Assembly: GCA_035463115.1 (NCBI GenBank)
Contig: DATHTO010000139.1
Span: forward strand, 5,919-69,918
Direction: 5' to 3'
DNA length: 64,000 nt
Source of the DNA: BPGL01 sp035463115
GTDB taxonomy: Bacteria > Actinomycetota > UBA4738 > HRBIN12
Shown here: positions 25,438-32,302 of the stretch, piece after piece
Position numbering within the stretch: the stretch's first letter is position 1
Layout of the letters: the number at the start of each line of letters is the position of its first letter
Translations under genes and position numbers: made by a program
The notes under the pieces: model-generated
The model's database searches: none
Told to the model about the DNA's origin: nothing
What the model saw: the letters and a program-made list of their open reading frames with translations, nothing else

Positions 25438-25480
25438 CGGCATCCATCCGACGTGAGGCCGGCGAACCGCGGAGGACCGA

Positions 25481-25993
25481 TCACCGCACCGCCTTCTTCA
25501 CGAGGCGTGCGATCCGTCGTTCGGCGGCCGGCGTCAGTTCCGTGAGGGCGAAGGCGGTCGGCCACATCCCGCCGTCGTCGAGGGCGGCCGTGTCGTTGAA
25601 GCCGAAGGTCGCGTACCTCGCGTCGAACTTCGCAGCGCTCTGGAAGAAGCACACGACCTTCCCATCCTTGGCGTAGGCGGGCATCCCGTACCAGGTCCGC
25701 GGCGCGAGCCCCGGCGCGGTCTCGGTCACGATCGCGTGGATCCGCTCCGCCATCGCGCGGTCCGCGGGCGGCATCTCGGCGATCTTCTCGAGGAGCTGGC
25801 GCTCGGCGTCGGCCGCCTTCCGTCCGCGAGCGCCCTGGCGCTCCTCGGCCTTGAGCTCCCGCGCACGCTCCTTCATCGCGTCACGCTCCGCCTCGGTGAA
25901 CCCCTTCGCCGTGCTCTCCTTCCCGCCCGCGGTCTCCTTCCGGGTGGTCCTCGTCCCCGAGCGACGGGTCTGGCGCGCGCTCTCGTCCGGCAT
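25481..25993 (-). CDS. DUF1801 domain protein
   Basis: A 170-residue protein. Residues 1-70 are charged and low-complexity (basic N-terminus, then an E/R/K-rich helix). Residues about 75-170 form a DUF1801/YdhG-like domain: ERIHAIVTETAPGLAPRTWYGMPAYAKDGKVVCFFQSA. Such proteins are sometimes called iron chaperones by homology to Frataxin-like folds, but function is unproven. The ATG has GGAGGGAG upstream. It sits beside a decayed VOC gene; both domain types are common in mobile accessory regions of actinobacteria. Confidence 0.8.
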   Translation of the reverse strand: MPDESARQTRRSGTRTTRKETAGGKESTAKGFTEAERDAMKERARELKAEERQGARGRKAADAERQLLEKIAEMPPADRAMAERIHAIVTETAPGLAPRTWYGMPAYAKDGKVVCFFQSAAKFDARYATFGFNDTAALDDGGMWPTAFALTELTPAAERRIARLVKKAVR

Positions 25994-26052
25994 CGATCTC
26001 CCTCCTCCGGTGGACGTCGCGCGGCCGAGCCGCGGGGACGTCTCCGACCGTG

Positions 26053-26268
26053 TCAGCGTCGTTCCTGGATGCGGATATCAGGTTGCCGGCCGGATCGCGG
26101 AAGTCGCGGTCCCGGATCCCGCACGGCTGGTCCGCAGGCTTCTGTACGACCTCGGCGTCCGACGCCTCGAGCCGACCGGCACCCCGAAGCCCGAGGGCGT
26201 CCCGGTGGAACGCGAGGGACGCATCGGATCGTCAGCGCCAGCATGGCCTGGTGGATCATGAGGTCCAT
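26053..26268 (-). pseudogene. Decayed VOC-family (glyoxalase/bleomycin-resistance-like) gene
   Basis: Fragments of one VOC protein appear in different minus-strand frames. MDLMIHQAMLAL looks like the N-terminus. DASLAFHRDALGL follows in a second frame after a frameshift. About 60 codons seem to be missing. DAEVVQKPADQPCGIRDRDF and RDPAGNL then run in that frame, and the end IRIQERR-stop is back in the first frame. The order matches DASLAFYRD...AEVVQEPADQPWGVRD...DPAGNLIRIQE of intact relatives. At least two frameshifts and a deletion make it non-functional. Confidence 0.7.
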
Positions 26269-26377
26269 GGCCGCCATGCTAGGGGCTGGACGGAGCCGAG
26301 GCTCCTCGATCCCCGGTCCCATGTTGGCGGGGGTCGTCACGGTCGCGTTCGCCCTCCGGCTCGTCGGCGGCCGCCGC

Positions 26378-28654
26378 TCAGCGGGCCGGGACGGTGTCCT
26401 CGCTGGCGCTCTCCGGCCGGAGCCTCGCGGCGATCCCCCACTTCGTGATGAGCCAGAGCGCCTCGACGACGATCCGGCGGGAGATCTTCGAGGCGCCGTG
26501 CTCGCGCTCGCGGAACGTGATCGGGACCTCGACGACGCGGTATCCGAGGCGCCAGGCGCGCAGGGCGAGCTCGACCTGGAAGCCGTAGCCGTCGGACACG
26601 ACCGGCGTGGCGAGCAGCGTGCGCAGGACCCCGCGCCGGTAGACCCGGTAGCCGCTGGTCGCGTCGTGGATCGGCAGACCGAGCATGAGGCGGGCGTACA
26701 GGTTGCCCGCGCGCGACAATCCCAGCCGGACACGGCTCCAGTTCGTGACCGAACCTCCTGGGACGTAGCGGCTGCCGATCACGAGACCGGCGCCCGGCGC
26801 TGCGGCGAGCAACGCCCCGAGCTCCGTCGGATCGTGCGAGAGGTCGGAATCCATCTCCACCACGAGGTCGTAGCCCTCGTCGAGCGCGATCTCGAACCCC
26901 CGGAGGTAGGCGCTCGCGAGCCCGGACCTGGCAGGACGCTCGAGCAGCCGCACCCGGGCGTCCCGGTCCGCCACCGCCCGGACCGCCTGGGCGGTCCCGT
27001 CGGGAGAGGAATCGTCCACCACGAGGATCGACACGTCGTCGGAGCGATCGAGGACCCCGTCGATCACCTGCTGGATCGTGGCCCGCTCGTCGTACGTCGG
27101 GAGGATCACGAGCGTTCTCGGGCGTTCCGGGAGCGGCTCGAGCGCGATCGCATCGGTCACCTGCCGCTTCGGGATCGACATCGCGCCCACCACCAACACC
27201 GCCGACAGCCAGGGGAACCAGTCCCCCAGGCGCGTGTACGGCGTGCGCGCGTCCGAGGTTCTGATGCGTCCCCGCAGGATATCGGTCTCGAACAGCTCGG
27301 TCCTGGACACCACGGCGCCGCTCGGATCGACGAAGGCGCTGACCCCCGAGATCGCCGCGTTCACCACCCATCGACCGTTCTCGACGGCGCGCATCCGGCT
27401 CATCTGCAGGTGTTGCTCCGACGCCGCGGTGAAGCCGTACGACGCGTTGTTCACGGGAACGACGAGGAACGCCGCTCCCTCGTCCACGAAGGCCCGCGTG
27501 AGCGCCGGGAAGCTGTTCTCGAAGCAGATCGGTGCGGCGATCGCGGGGAGCCCCGGCAGCGTCATCACCGCGGCCCGCTCCCCCGCCGCGCGGTCCACGG
27601 GGATCTGCTCGATCGCCTGGACCCATCCGAGCCGAGCGCGGAACGGCACGTACTCGCCGAACGGAACGAGGTGCACCTTGTCGTACCGGTCCCGGAGATC
27701 GCCGTCGGCGTCGAAGCCGAACACGGCCGTCCGCTGGCGCCCGTCGGCGTCGTCGGAGACGGCGCCCACGAGCGCGGGCACGCCGACGTCGGCGATCGCC
27801 TCCCGGACGGCGGTCGCGGTCGAGGTGTCCCGCGCGGCCCCCGGGTCGAGCGCTCCCTCGCCCCACACGACGAGGTCGGGAGGGTCCGCCGAGAGCGACC
27901 GGTGGAGGTCGACGTGCGTCCGCGCGATCGCGAGGTCCTCGTCGGCCGACGGCAGCTCGGCGGCGGTCCGGACGTCGACCTGGACCGTCGCGACGTCGAC
28001 CGATGGTCCCTCGGCTGTCGGGAACGCCACCACGACCGGTGCGATGACGAGGGCGGCGGCGACGCCCGCCGGCGCCACGGCCGCGCCGAGGCCGACGCCG
28101 CGACGTTCCCGCAGCCGCGTGGCGACCTCGAGCAGCAGGGCGTTCACCGCGACGACGACGAAGCTCAGGCCCCACACGCCGGTGATCGCCGCGAGCGGCA
28201 GCAGGACACGGTCGTCGACCTGCGACACGCCGAGCGTGCCCCAGGTGAACCCTCCGAGGGGCCACGCCCCGCGGACGAACTCGACGACGGTCCACGCTCC
28301 CGCGAGCCCGATCGCCGTCACGAGCGGTCGGTGGCGACGGGTGACCGCGACCGCCAGGACGCCGAACACCGCGACGAACCCCGCGGAGAGCAGCGTGAGC
28401 GAGGTCCACGCCAGGACGCCGAACCGGAAGATCCAGTACAGCGTCGAGCCGAAGAACGCGATCCCGAACAGCAGTCCGTAGCCCGCCGCCGCCGCCGCGC
28501 CGACGCGGCGCAGGACCCACAGCAGCGGGATCAGCCCCACGAACGCGACCGGGTACACGGCGGCCGGCGGGAACGCCGCCGAGAGCGCCGCTCCCCCGAC
28601 GACGCAGACGGCGGAGGCGAGGACCGGATGCGGCGGCCGCGCCGCGGCGCTCAC
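26378..28654 (-). CDS. lnt-ppm1: Fused apolipoprotein N-acyltransferase and polyprenol-phosphate mannosyltransferase
   Basis: A 758-residue fusion. Residues 1 to about 500 are Lnt: an N-terminal membrane region then a nitrilase-fold domain with the triad Glu (VVWGEGALDP), Lys (YDKVHLVPFGEYVPF) and Cys (APICFENSFPAL). Lnt N-acylates mature lipoproteins. Residues about 515-758 are a GT2 dolichol/polyprenol-phosphate mannose synthase (LVILPTYDERATI, VVDDSSPDGT, EMDSDLSHDP, GSRYVPGG). In Mycobacterium both activities are encoded as Ppm1, supplying mannosyl donor for lipoglycans. GTG 28654 overlaps the DUF4193 stop by 4 bp. Confidence 0.93.
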   Translation of the reverse strand: MSAAARPPHPVLASAVCVVGGAALSAAFPPAAVYPVAFVGLIPLLWVLRRVGAAAAAGYGLLFGIAFFGSTLYWIFRFGVLAWTSLTLLSAGFVAVFGVLAVAVTRRHRPLVTAIGLAGAWTVVEFVRGAWPLGGFTWGTLGVSQVDDRVLLPLAAITGVWGLSFVVVAVNALLLEVATRLRERRGVGLGAAVAPAGVAAALVIAPVVVAFPTAEGPSVDVATVQVDVRTAAELPSADEDLAIARTHVDLHRSLSADPPDLVVWGEGALDPGAARDTSTATAVREAIADVGVPALVGAVSDDADGRQRTAVFGFDADGDLRDRYDKVHLVPFGEYVPFRARLGWVQAIEQIPVDRAAGERAAVMTLPGLPAIAAPICFENSFPALTRAFVDEGAAFLVVPVNNASYGFTAASEQHLQMSRMRAVENGRWVVNAAISGVSAFVDPSGAVVSRTELFETDILRGRIRTSDARTPYTRLGDWFPWLSAVLVVGAMSIPKRQVTDAIALEPLPERPRTLVILPTYDERATIQQVIDGVLDRSDDVSILVVDDSSPDGTAQAVRAVADRDARVRLLERPARSGLASAYLRGFEIALDEGYDLVVEMDSDLSHDPTELGALLAAAPGAGLVIGSRYVPGGSVTNWSRVRLGLSRAGNLYARLMLGLPIHDATSGYRVYRRGVLRTLLATPVVSDGYGFQVELALRAWRLGYRVVEVPITFREREHGASKISRRIVVEALWLITKWGIAARLRPESASEDTVPAR

Positions 28655-29016
28655 GCGCAGTCGCGGCAGAGCGTGCGCTTCTTGTCCGCGAGCTGGCTCC
28701 GGTGCTTCACGAGGAAGCATCGCGTGCAGGTGAACTCGGTCGCCTGGATCGGCACGACGCGCGTGTCGATCGGCTCGAGCTTCTCGTCCTTCGTGATCGT
28801 CGCGAGGACCGCGTCGTCCTCTTCGGGCGCGTCGTCGTCGGTGTCCTCCTGCTTCTGGAGGATCTCCTGGATCGACTCCACGTCGCCGCTGACCGGTGGG
28901 TCGGTGGTTGCGGCGACGTCGTCGAGGTCGGCGGCGGTCGGCTCGGCGTCGTCGTCCTCGAGGGAGTCGTCCTCGTCGAGGGTCTCGTCGATGTCGATGT
29001 CGATCTCTTCGCTCAT
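28651..29016 (-). CDS. DUF4193 zinc-ribbon protein
   Basis: A 121-residue actinobacterial DUF4193 protein. The N-terminal ~85 residues are highly acidic (IDIDIDETLDEDDSLEDDD). The conserved C-terminus has a putative zinc site, FTCTRCFLVKHRSQLA ... CRDC. ATG 29016 is preceded by AGGAG, only 2 nt away. It is translationally coupled to lnt-ppm1 by overlap, a linkage seen in other actinobacteria; its function is unknown. Confidence 0.9.
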   Translation of the reverse strand: MSEEIDIDIDETLDEDDSLEDDDAEPTAADLDDVAATTDPPVSGDVESIQEILQKQEDTDDDAPEEDDAVLATITKDEKLEPIDTRVVPIQATEFTCTRCFLVKHRSQLADKKRTLCRDCA

Positions 29017-29222
29017 GGCTCCTGCGGGCCCTCCAGACCCGGCTCGGGCGGCGCGGATTCTACTGCGGGCTCGTCCAGCTGCAACCGCGCGTTCGTCGCC
29101 GCCGCCCTGAACGCCCGGGAGCCTGCGGGCATTCCCGCTCGGGCGGATCGCACACGCCCCCGCGGGGCCGTCGCCGGTCCTCGTCGTCGATGGCGGCCGC
29201 CACGGCAGAGGGGGAAAAGGAT

Positions 29223-29292
29223 GAGGACCCAAGAGACCTTTGGGGCCGCGACGCCGGGGCGCCGCGTTCTCTACTCAGCCTCTTGGGTCCTC
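29223..29292 (-). ncRNA. Candidate structured RNA or terminator with 13-bp perfect stem
   Basis: GAGGACCCAAGAG (29223-29235) pairs perfectly with CTCTTGGGTCCTC (29280-29292). Inside the loop, 29247-29266 forms a second stem that pairs better as minus-strand RNA (a G-U wobble where the plus strand has an A-C mismatch). On the minus strand the structure follows the amidohydrolase by about 115 nt and is followed by CATCCTTTTCCCC. It may be a terminator or small RNA. The rest of the 29017-29408 gap shows no gene. Confidence 0.45.
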
Positions 29293-29408
29293 CGTGCGCC
29301 TCCGCGCGGACGCGTCGGCGCAGGGCGAACGCTAGCGGAGCGCCGCGGAGGGGGTCAAGGCCGGGCTCCGAGGAAGAACGACAAGAACGTCGGATGCCCG
29401 CACGCGGT

Positions 29409-30935
29409 TCAGACGGCCGAGACCTCGCGCCCGAGTGAGACCGTGAGGACCGGCCGCAGGCCCTCGACGGACGGCACGTCGAAGGGATCGACCTCGTACG
29501 CCGCGAGGTCGGCGTGCATCCCCGGCGCGAGCGCTCCCTTCTTGTCTTCGTGCCGCGCGAGGCGCGCTCCGCCCGTCGTGTGCAGCGCGATCGCGTCGGC
29601 GCGCGACAGGCGCTGGCGGGGGTCGTGGTGCTCCTCGAGCGCCGCGATCGCGAGCCACGGGTCGAGCGGGGTCACGGGCGAGTCGGAACCGACGCCGAGC
29701 TCGACGCCCCGCTCGACCATCGTCCGGAACGGGTTCATCGCCGACGCGCGGTGCCAGCCGAGCGCGGCGTCGTAGAGCCCGCCCGGGAACCCCCACCGGC
29801 GATCGAAGGCCGGTTGGATCGACACCGCCAGACCCAGCACGGCGGCACGCTCGACGTGCGCGACCGTCGCGAGCTCGAAGTGCTCGATCCGGTGTCGTCG
29901 AGCGCGGAAGTGACGTCGCTCGCGCGAATCCAGCGCGTGGTACACCCGCTCCCACGCGGTGAGCACCTGGTCGATCGCGCGATCGCCGATCGCGTGGATG
30001 CCGACCTGGAGCCCCGCCGTGTGGCCATCGTGGAAGAACGCGACGAGCTCGTCATCGTCGAAGTAGGCCGTGCCCGTTCCGGTGCCGTCGGCGTACGGGT
30101 CGGAGAGGGCGGCCGTTCTGGCGCCGATCGAACCGTCGACGGGCAGATCGCCGCCGACCGCGCCGAAGCCCTCGGAGACGGCCAGCGACACGTCCATCGT
30201 GGCGACGATCGGCGTGACGTCCAGGGGCAGCAACCGTCGGTGGCCGAGCAGGACCTCGAGGTCGCGTGCGCCGTGCCAGTGCGGCATCGACATCTCGTGC
30301 ACCGTCGTGACGCCGCGCGACGCGGCGACCGCGGCCGCGGCGAGTTGGAGCTCCTCGATCGACCCACGGGTGAGCGCCTGCGCCGCCCACATCCGGAGCG
30401 CCTGGTCGGCGTGCTGCGTCAGACGACCGGTCGGATGCCCGTCGGCGTCGAGCTCCACGCCGCGGACGCCCGCGACGCCCGCGTCGTCGATCGCGGCATG
30501 GTTCGCGAGCGCCACGTGCCCGTCGGCTCGGAAGATCGCGAGCGGCCGGTGCGTCACCGCATCGAGCTCGTGGATCGATGGGAGCCGCGGATCGGGCCAC
30601 GTCGTCTCGTCGAAGCCCTGGAGCCACACGACGCCCTCGCCGTCGCGGGCCCGTCCGCGTGCGATCGTGAGCAGCGCCTCACGCGAACCGGCCGACGCAA
30701 CGTCGTCGTTCGCGAGCGAGAGGCCCGTGCTCGTGAGATGGACGTGCGTGTCGACGAACCCCGGCAGGATCGTCGTTCCCGGCAGCTCGACGACCCGGTC
30801 GGCCGACGGAGGCTCGCCCGAACCCACGCGTTGCACGTGGCGTCCGTCGACGAGGACCCATCCTCCCGGCCGGGCCGCCCCGAGCGGCACGACGCGACGG
30901 GCTCGGTAGAGGGTTCGCACGGCGTCGCGCATCAT
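29409..30935 (-). CDS. YtcJ-like metal-dependent amidohydrolase
   Basis: A 508-residue amidohydrolase-superfamily protein. The HxH motif is LPGFVDTHVHLTS near residue 65; further metal/active-site regions are GIHAIGDRAID, HRIEHFELA and GVGSDSPVTPLDPW. YtcJ-type enzymes hydrolyse amide or formamide bonds; the substrate is unknown. ATG 30935 overlaps the stop of the upstream reverse-transcriptase-like gene (ATGA), so the two are translationally coupled. The stop is followed by the 29.2 kb hairpin. A second YtcJ-like gene lies at 59.6-61.3 kb; they are not close copies. Confidence 0.88.
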   Translation of the reverse strand: MMRDAVRTLYRARRVVPLGAARPGGWVLVDGRHVQRVGSGEPPSADRVVELPGTTILPGFVDTHVHLTSTGLSLANDDVASAGSREALLTIARGRARDGEGVVWLQGFDETTWPDPRLPSIHELDAVTHRPLAIFRADGHVALANHAAIDDAGVAGVRGVELDADGHPTGRLTQHADQALRMWAAQALTRGSIEELQLAAAAVAASRGVTTVHEMSMPHWHGARDLEVLLGHRRLLPLDVTPIVATMDVSLAVSEGFGAVGGDLPVDGSIGARTAALSDPYADGTGTGTAYFDDDELVAFFHDGHTAGLQVGIHAIGDRAIDQVLTAWERVYHALDSRERRHFRARRHRIEHFELATVAHVERAAVLGLAVSIQPAFDRRWGFPGGLYDAALGWHRASAMNPFRTMVERGVELGVGSDSPVTPLDPWLAIAALEEHHDPRQRLSRADAIALHTTGGARLARHEDKKGALAPGMHADLAAYEVDPFDVPSVEGLRPVLTVSLGREVSAV

Positions 30936-31669
30936 GCCACGCCGTCGCCCTCGATCCGCGCAGCTCGGCCTCCGAGCGCCACGGACCGCGCCGGCGTGCC
31001 GAGGCGCACGAGGTCCCGTGCGTCGGGGAATCGGTGCGTCTTGTCCTCGCGCAACGTGAGGCCTTCGATCTCGAGCCCGCGAGCGAGGGCCGAGAGGGCC
31101 CGCTCGGCGGCCGGCATGCCGTCGGCGACGATGACCCAGTCGTCGACCCACCGGAACCACCGAACCCCGGCGCCGTCGAGGGATCGATCACCGACGCCGA
31201 GGACCGCGTTCGCGAGGATCGCCGAGGGCTCCGGTCCGATCGGCAGGCCCTCGACGCCGACGGCGGCGAGCTCGCGGAGCCACCGGACGAGGGCGTCGAC
31301 CGTCGCTCGATCGACCCCGGCTCGCGCCAACGCGCGTCCGACGGCCTCCGGCGCGATCGAGGCGTAGCACTCGGCGACGTCGGTGACGATGGCCGCCCCG
31401 CTCGTCGCGACCGTTCCGATCGAACGGCGCCAGCGCCGGCGTGCCGGCCGCCACGGCGCGAGCGTCGCCGGGTGCGCGCCCCGCGCGGCGCGGTTCGCGA
31501 CGACGCGTTCGCTCAGCTCGCGCTCGACGAACGGCGTGACGCGCGCCACCAAGGACCGGAACCGCGCGTCGTCCTCGCGCGCCAGCCGGGCGAGGCGACG
31601 GGTGCCGCCCGACGCCTTCGGGACGAGGCGCCAGCTGGGCGGACGGCTCGGACCAGGCGATCGTTCCAT
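30932..31669 (-). CDS. Small reverse-transcriptase-like protein (UG/DRT-like RT core)
   Basis: A 245-residue protein with ordered RT motifs. RT1/2-like RLVPKASGGTRRL and NRAARG come first, then motif A VTDVAECYASI (Asp97), motif B GLPIGPEPSAILAN (141-154), motif C RWVDDWVIV (Asp176-Asp177) and motif D/E LTLREDKTHRF (Lys210). All three catalytic aspartates are kept. The GxPxGPxxS motif resembles Unknown-Group/Abi/DRT RTs rather than retron (no VTG thumb motif), DGR (no SQ) or group II intron RTs (no maturase domain). It is short, with almost no thumb. ATG 31669 has GAGGGAGG 9 nt upstream, inside a hairpin. It is coupled by ATGA to an amidohydrolase and divergent from lrp. Confidence 0.72.
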   Translation of the reverse strand: MERSPGPSRPPSWRLVPKASGGTRRLARLAREDDARFRSLVARVTPFVERELSERVVANRAARGAHPATLAPWRPARRRWRRSIGTVATSGAAIVTDVAECYASIAPEAVGRALARAGVDRATVDALVRWLRELAAVGVEGLPIGPEPSAILANAVLGVGDRSLDGAGVRWFRWVDDWVIVADGMPAAERALSALARGLEIEGLTLREDKTHRFPDARDLVRLGTPARSVALGGRAARIEGDGVA

Positions 31670-31678
31670 CACAGAACA

Positions 31679-31702
31679 CCTCCCTCGTGCTCCGGAGGGA
31701 GG
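31679..31702 (-). promoter_or_regulatory. Hairpin sequestering the ribosome binding site of the RT-like gene
   Basis: On the minus strand CCTCCCTC (31702-31695) pairs perfectly with GAGGGAGG (31686-31679) across an 8-nt loop. The 3' arm is the Shine-Dalgarno of the RT-like gene, so the folded form would block translation initiation. Confidence 0.55.
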
Positions 31703-31757
31703 GTCGGGCCGCCGCGTATCCCATCACGCCGACCGCCCGCCGCGCGATCCCCGAGCC

Positions 31758-31777
31758 GGGGGAACTTCTCGTCCCCC
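31758..31777 (+). promoter_or_regulatory. Operator-like palindrome in the lrp/RT divergent region
   Basis: GGGGGAACTTCTCGTCCCCC has 6-bp inverted arms (31758-31763 and 31772-31777). It lies at about -35 to -15 relative to the lrp promoter and could be an autoregulatory site for the Lrp protein, possibly also affecting the divergent RT-like operon. Confidence 0.4.
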
Positions 31778-31789
31778 GCTCCCCTCCCC

Positions 31790-31795
31790 TACGAT
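31790..31795 (+). promoter_or_regulatory. -10 element TACGAT for leaderless lrp
   Basis: TACGAT lies 8 nt before ATG 31804 with only GGGGCGCC in between, consistent with a leaderless mRNA. Confidence 0.5.
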
Positions 31796-31803
31796 GGGGC
31801 GCC

Positions 31804-32247
31804 ATGCTCGACGAACGCGATCTCGACATCCTCGGTGCCCTGCAGGACGACGCTCGGGCGACGTACGCCGACGTGGCCCGGCGCGTCGGGTTGTCCCCGA
31901 GCGCCGTCCACGAGCGCGTCCGCAAGCTCGAGGCGTCCGGCGTGATCCGGGGCTACCGCGCGGTGCTCGATCCGCACGCCCTCGGCCTGTTCGTCACGGC
32001 CCTGATCGCGGTGACCCCGTTCGACGCGGGCCAGGCCGACGACCTGCCCGAGCGCGTCGCGGATTTCCCCGAGGTGGAGGACTGCTACTCGATCGCGGGC
32101 GAGGCCAGCTACGTGCTCAAGGTGCGCACGCGGACCACGGCGGACCTCGAGGACCTGATCCGTCGGCTGAGGGACAAGGCGCGCGTCTCGACGACCACGA
32201 CGATCGCGCTGTCCATCCCCTTCGAGGACCGCCCGATCAGGACCTGA
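31804..32247 (+). CDS. Lrp/AsnC-family transcriptional regulator
   Basis: A 147-residue Lrp/AsnC protein. The N-terminal helix-turn-helix reads ERDLDILGALQDDARATYAD, VARRVGLSPSAVHERVRKLE and GVIRGYRAVLDP. The C-terminal RAM ligand-binding domain includes VTALIAVTPFDAG and SIAGEASYVLKVRTRT. Such regulators respond to amino acids. It is divergent from the RT-like/amidohydrolase operon and precedes cysS by 55 bp. The open frame upstream of ATG 31804 is not conserved, and a -10 element lies there. Confidence 0.9.
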   Translation: MLDERDLDILGALQDDARATYADVARRVGLSPSAVHERVRKLEASGVIRGYRAVLDPHALGLFVTALIAVTPFDAGQADDLPERVADFPEVEDCYSIAGEASYVLKVRTRTTADLEDLIRRLRDKARVSTTTTIALSIPFEDRPIRT

Positions 32248-32287
32248 CGCGCAGGTTCGGCCTTCCCGACCGCTCGTTGCTCGCGGC

Positions 32288-32293
32288 TATCCT
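32288..32293 (+). promoter_or_regulatory. -10 element TATCCT for cysS
   Basis: TATCCT ends 9 nt before ATG 32303; no Shine-Dalgarno is visible in the spacer. Confidence 0.45.
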
Positions 32294-32302
32294 TGGGCTC
32301 CG

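Noticed and set aside
25241..25447. Minus-strand ORF starting in the AT-rich island (MDADNVRYVTLSGDAHL...)
   Set aside because: It mostly lies opposite the small nuclease-like gene, has no ribosome binding site and becomes Arg/Ser/Thr-rich antisense sequence.
26378..28654. Nitrilase-fold Lnt as the partner of the RT (as in nitrilase-fused DRT1)
   Set aside because: The triad, membrane region and Ppm1 fusion identify a housekeeping lipoprotein acyltransferase coupled to DUF4193, separated from the RT by the amidohydrolase and a structured gap.
25736..29110. 1124-residue plus-strand open frame opposite DUF1801, the VOC remnant and lnt-ppm1
   Set aside because: The minus strand has clear catalytic motifs, while the plus frame is low-complexity R/G/D/H sequence typical of antisense frames.
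30932..31669. RT-like gene as a retron, DGR or group II intron RT
   Set aside because: No VTG-type thumb motif or msr/msd-like inverted repeats, no template/variable repeats or SQ in motif B, and no maturase or endonuclease domain are seen.
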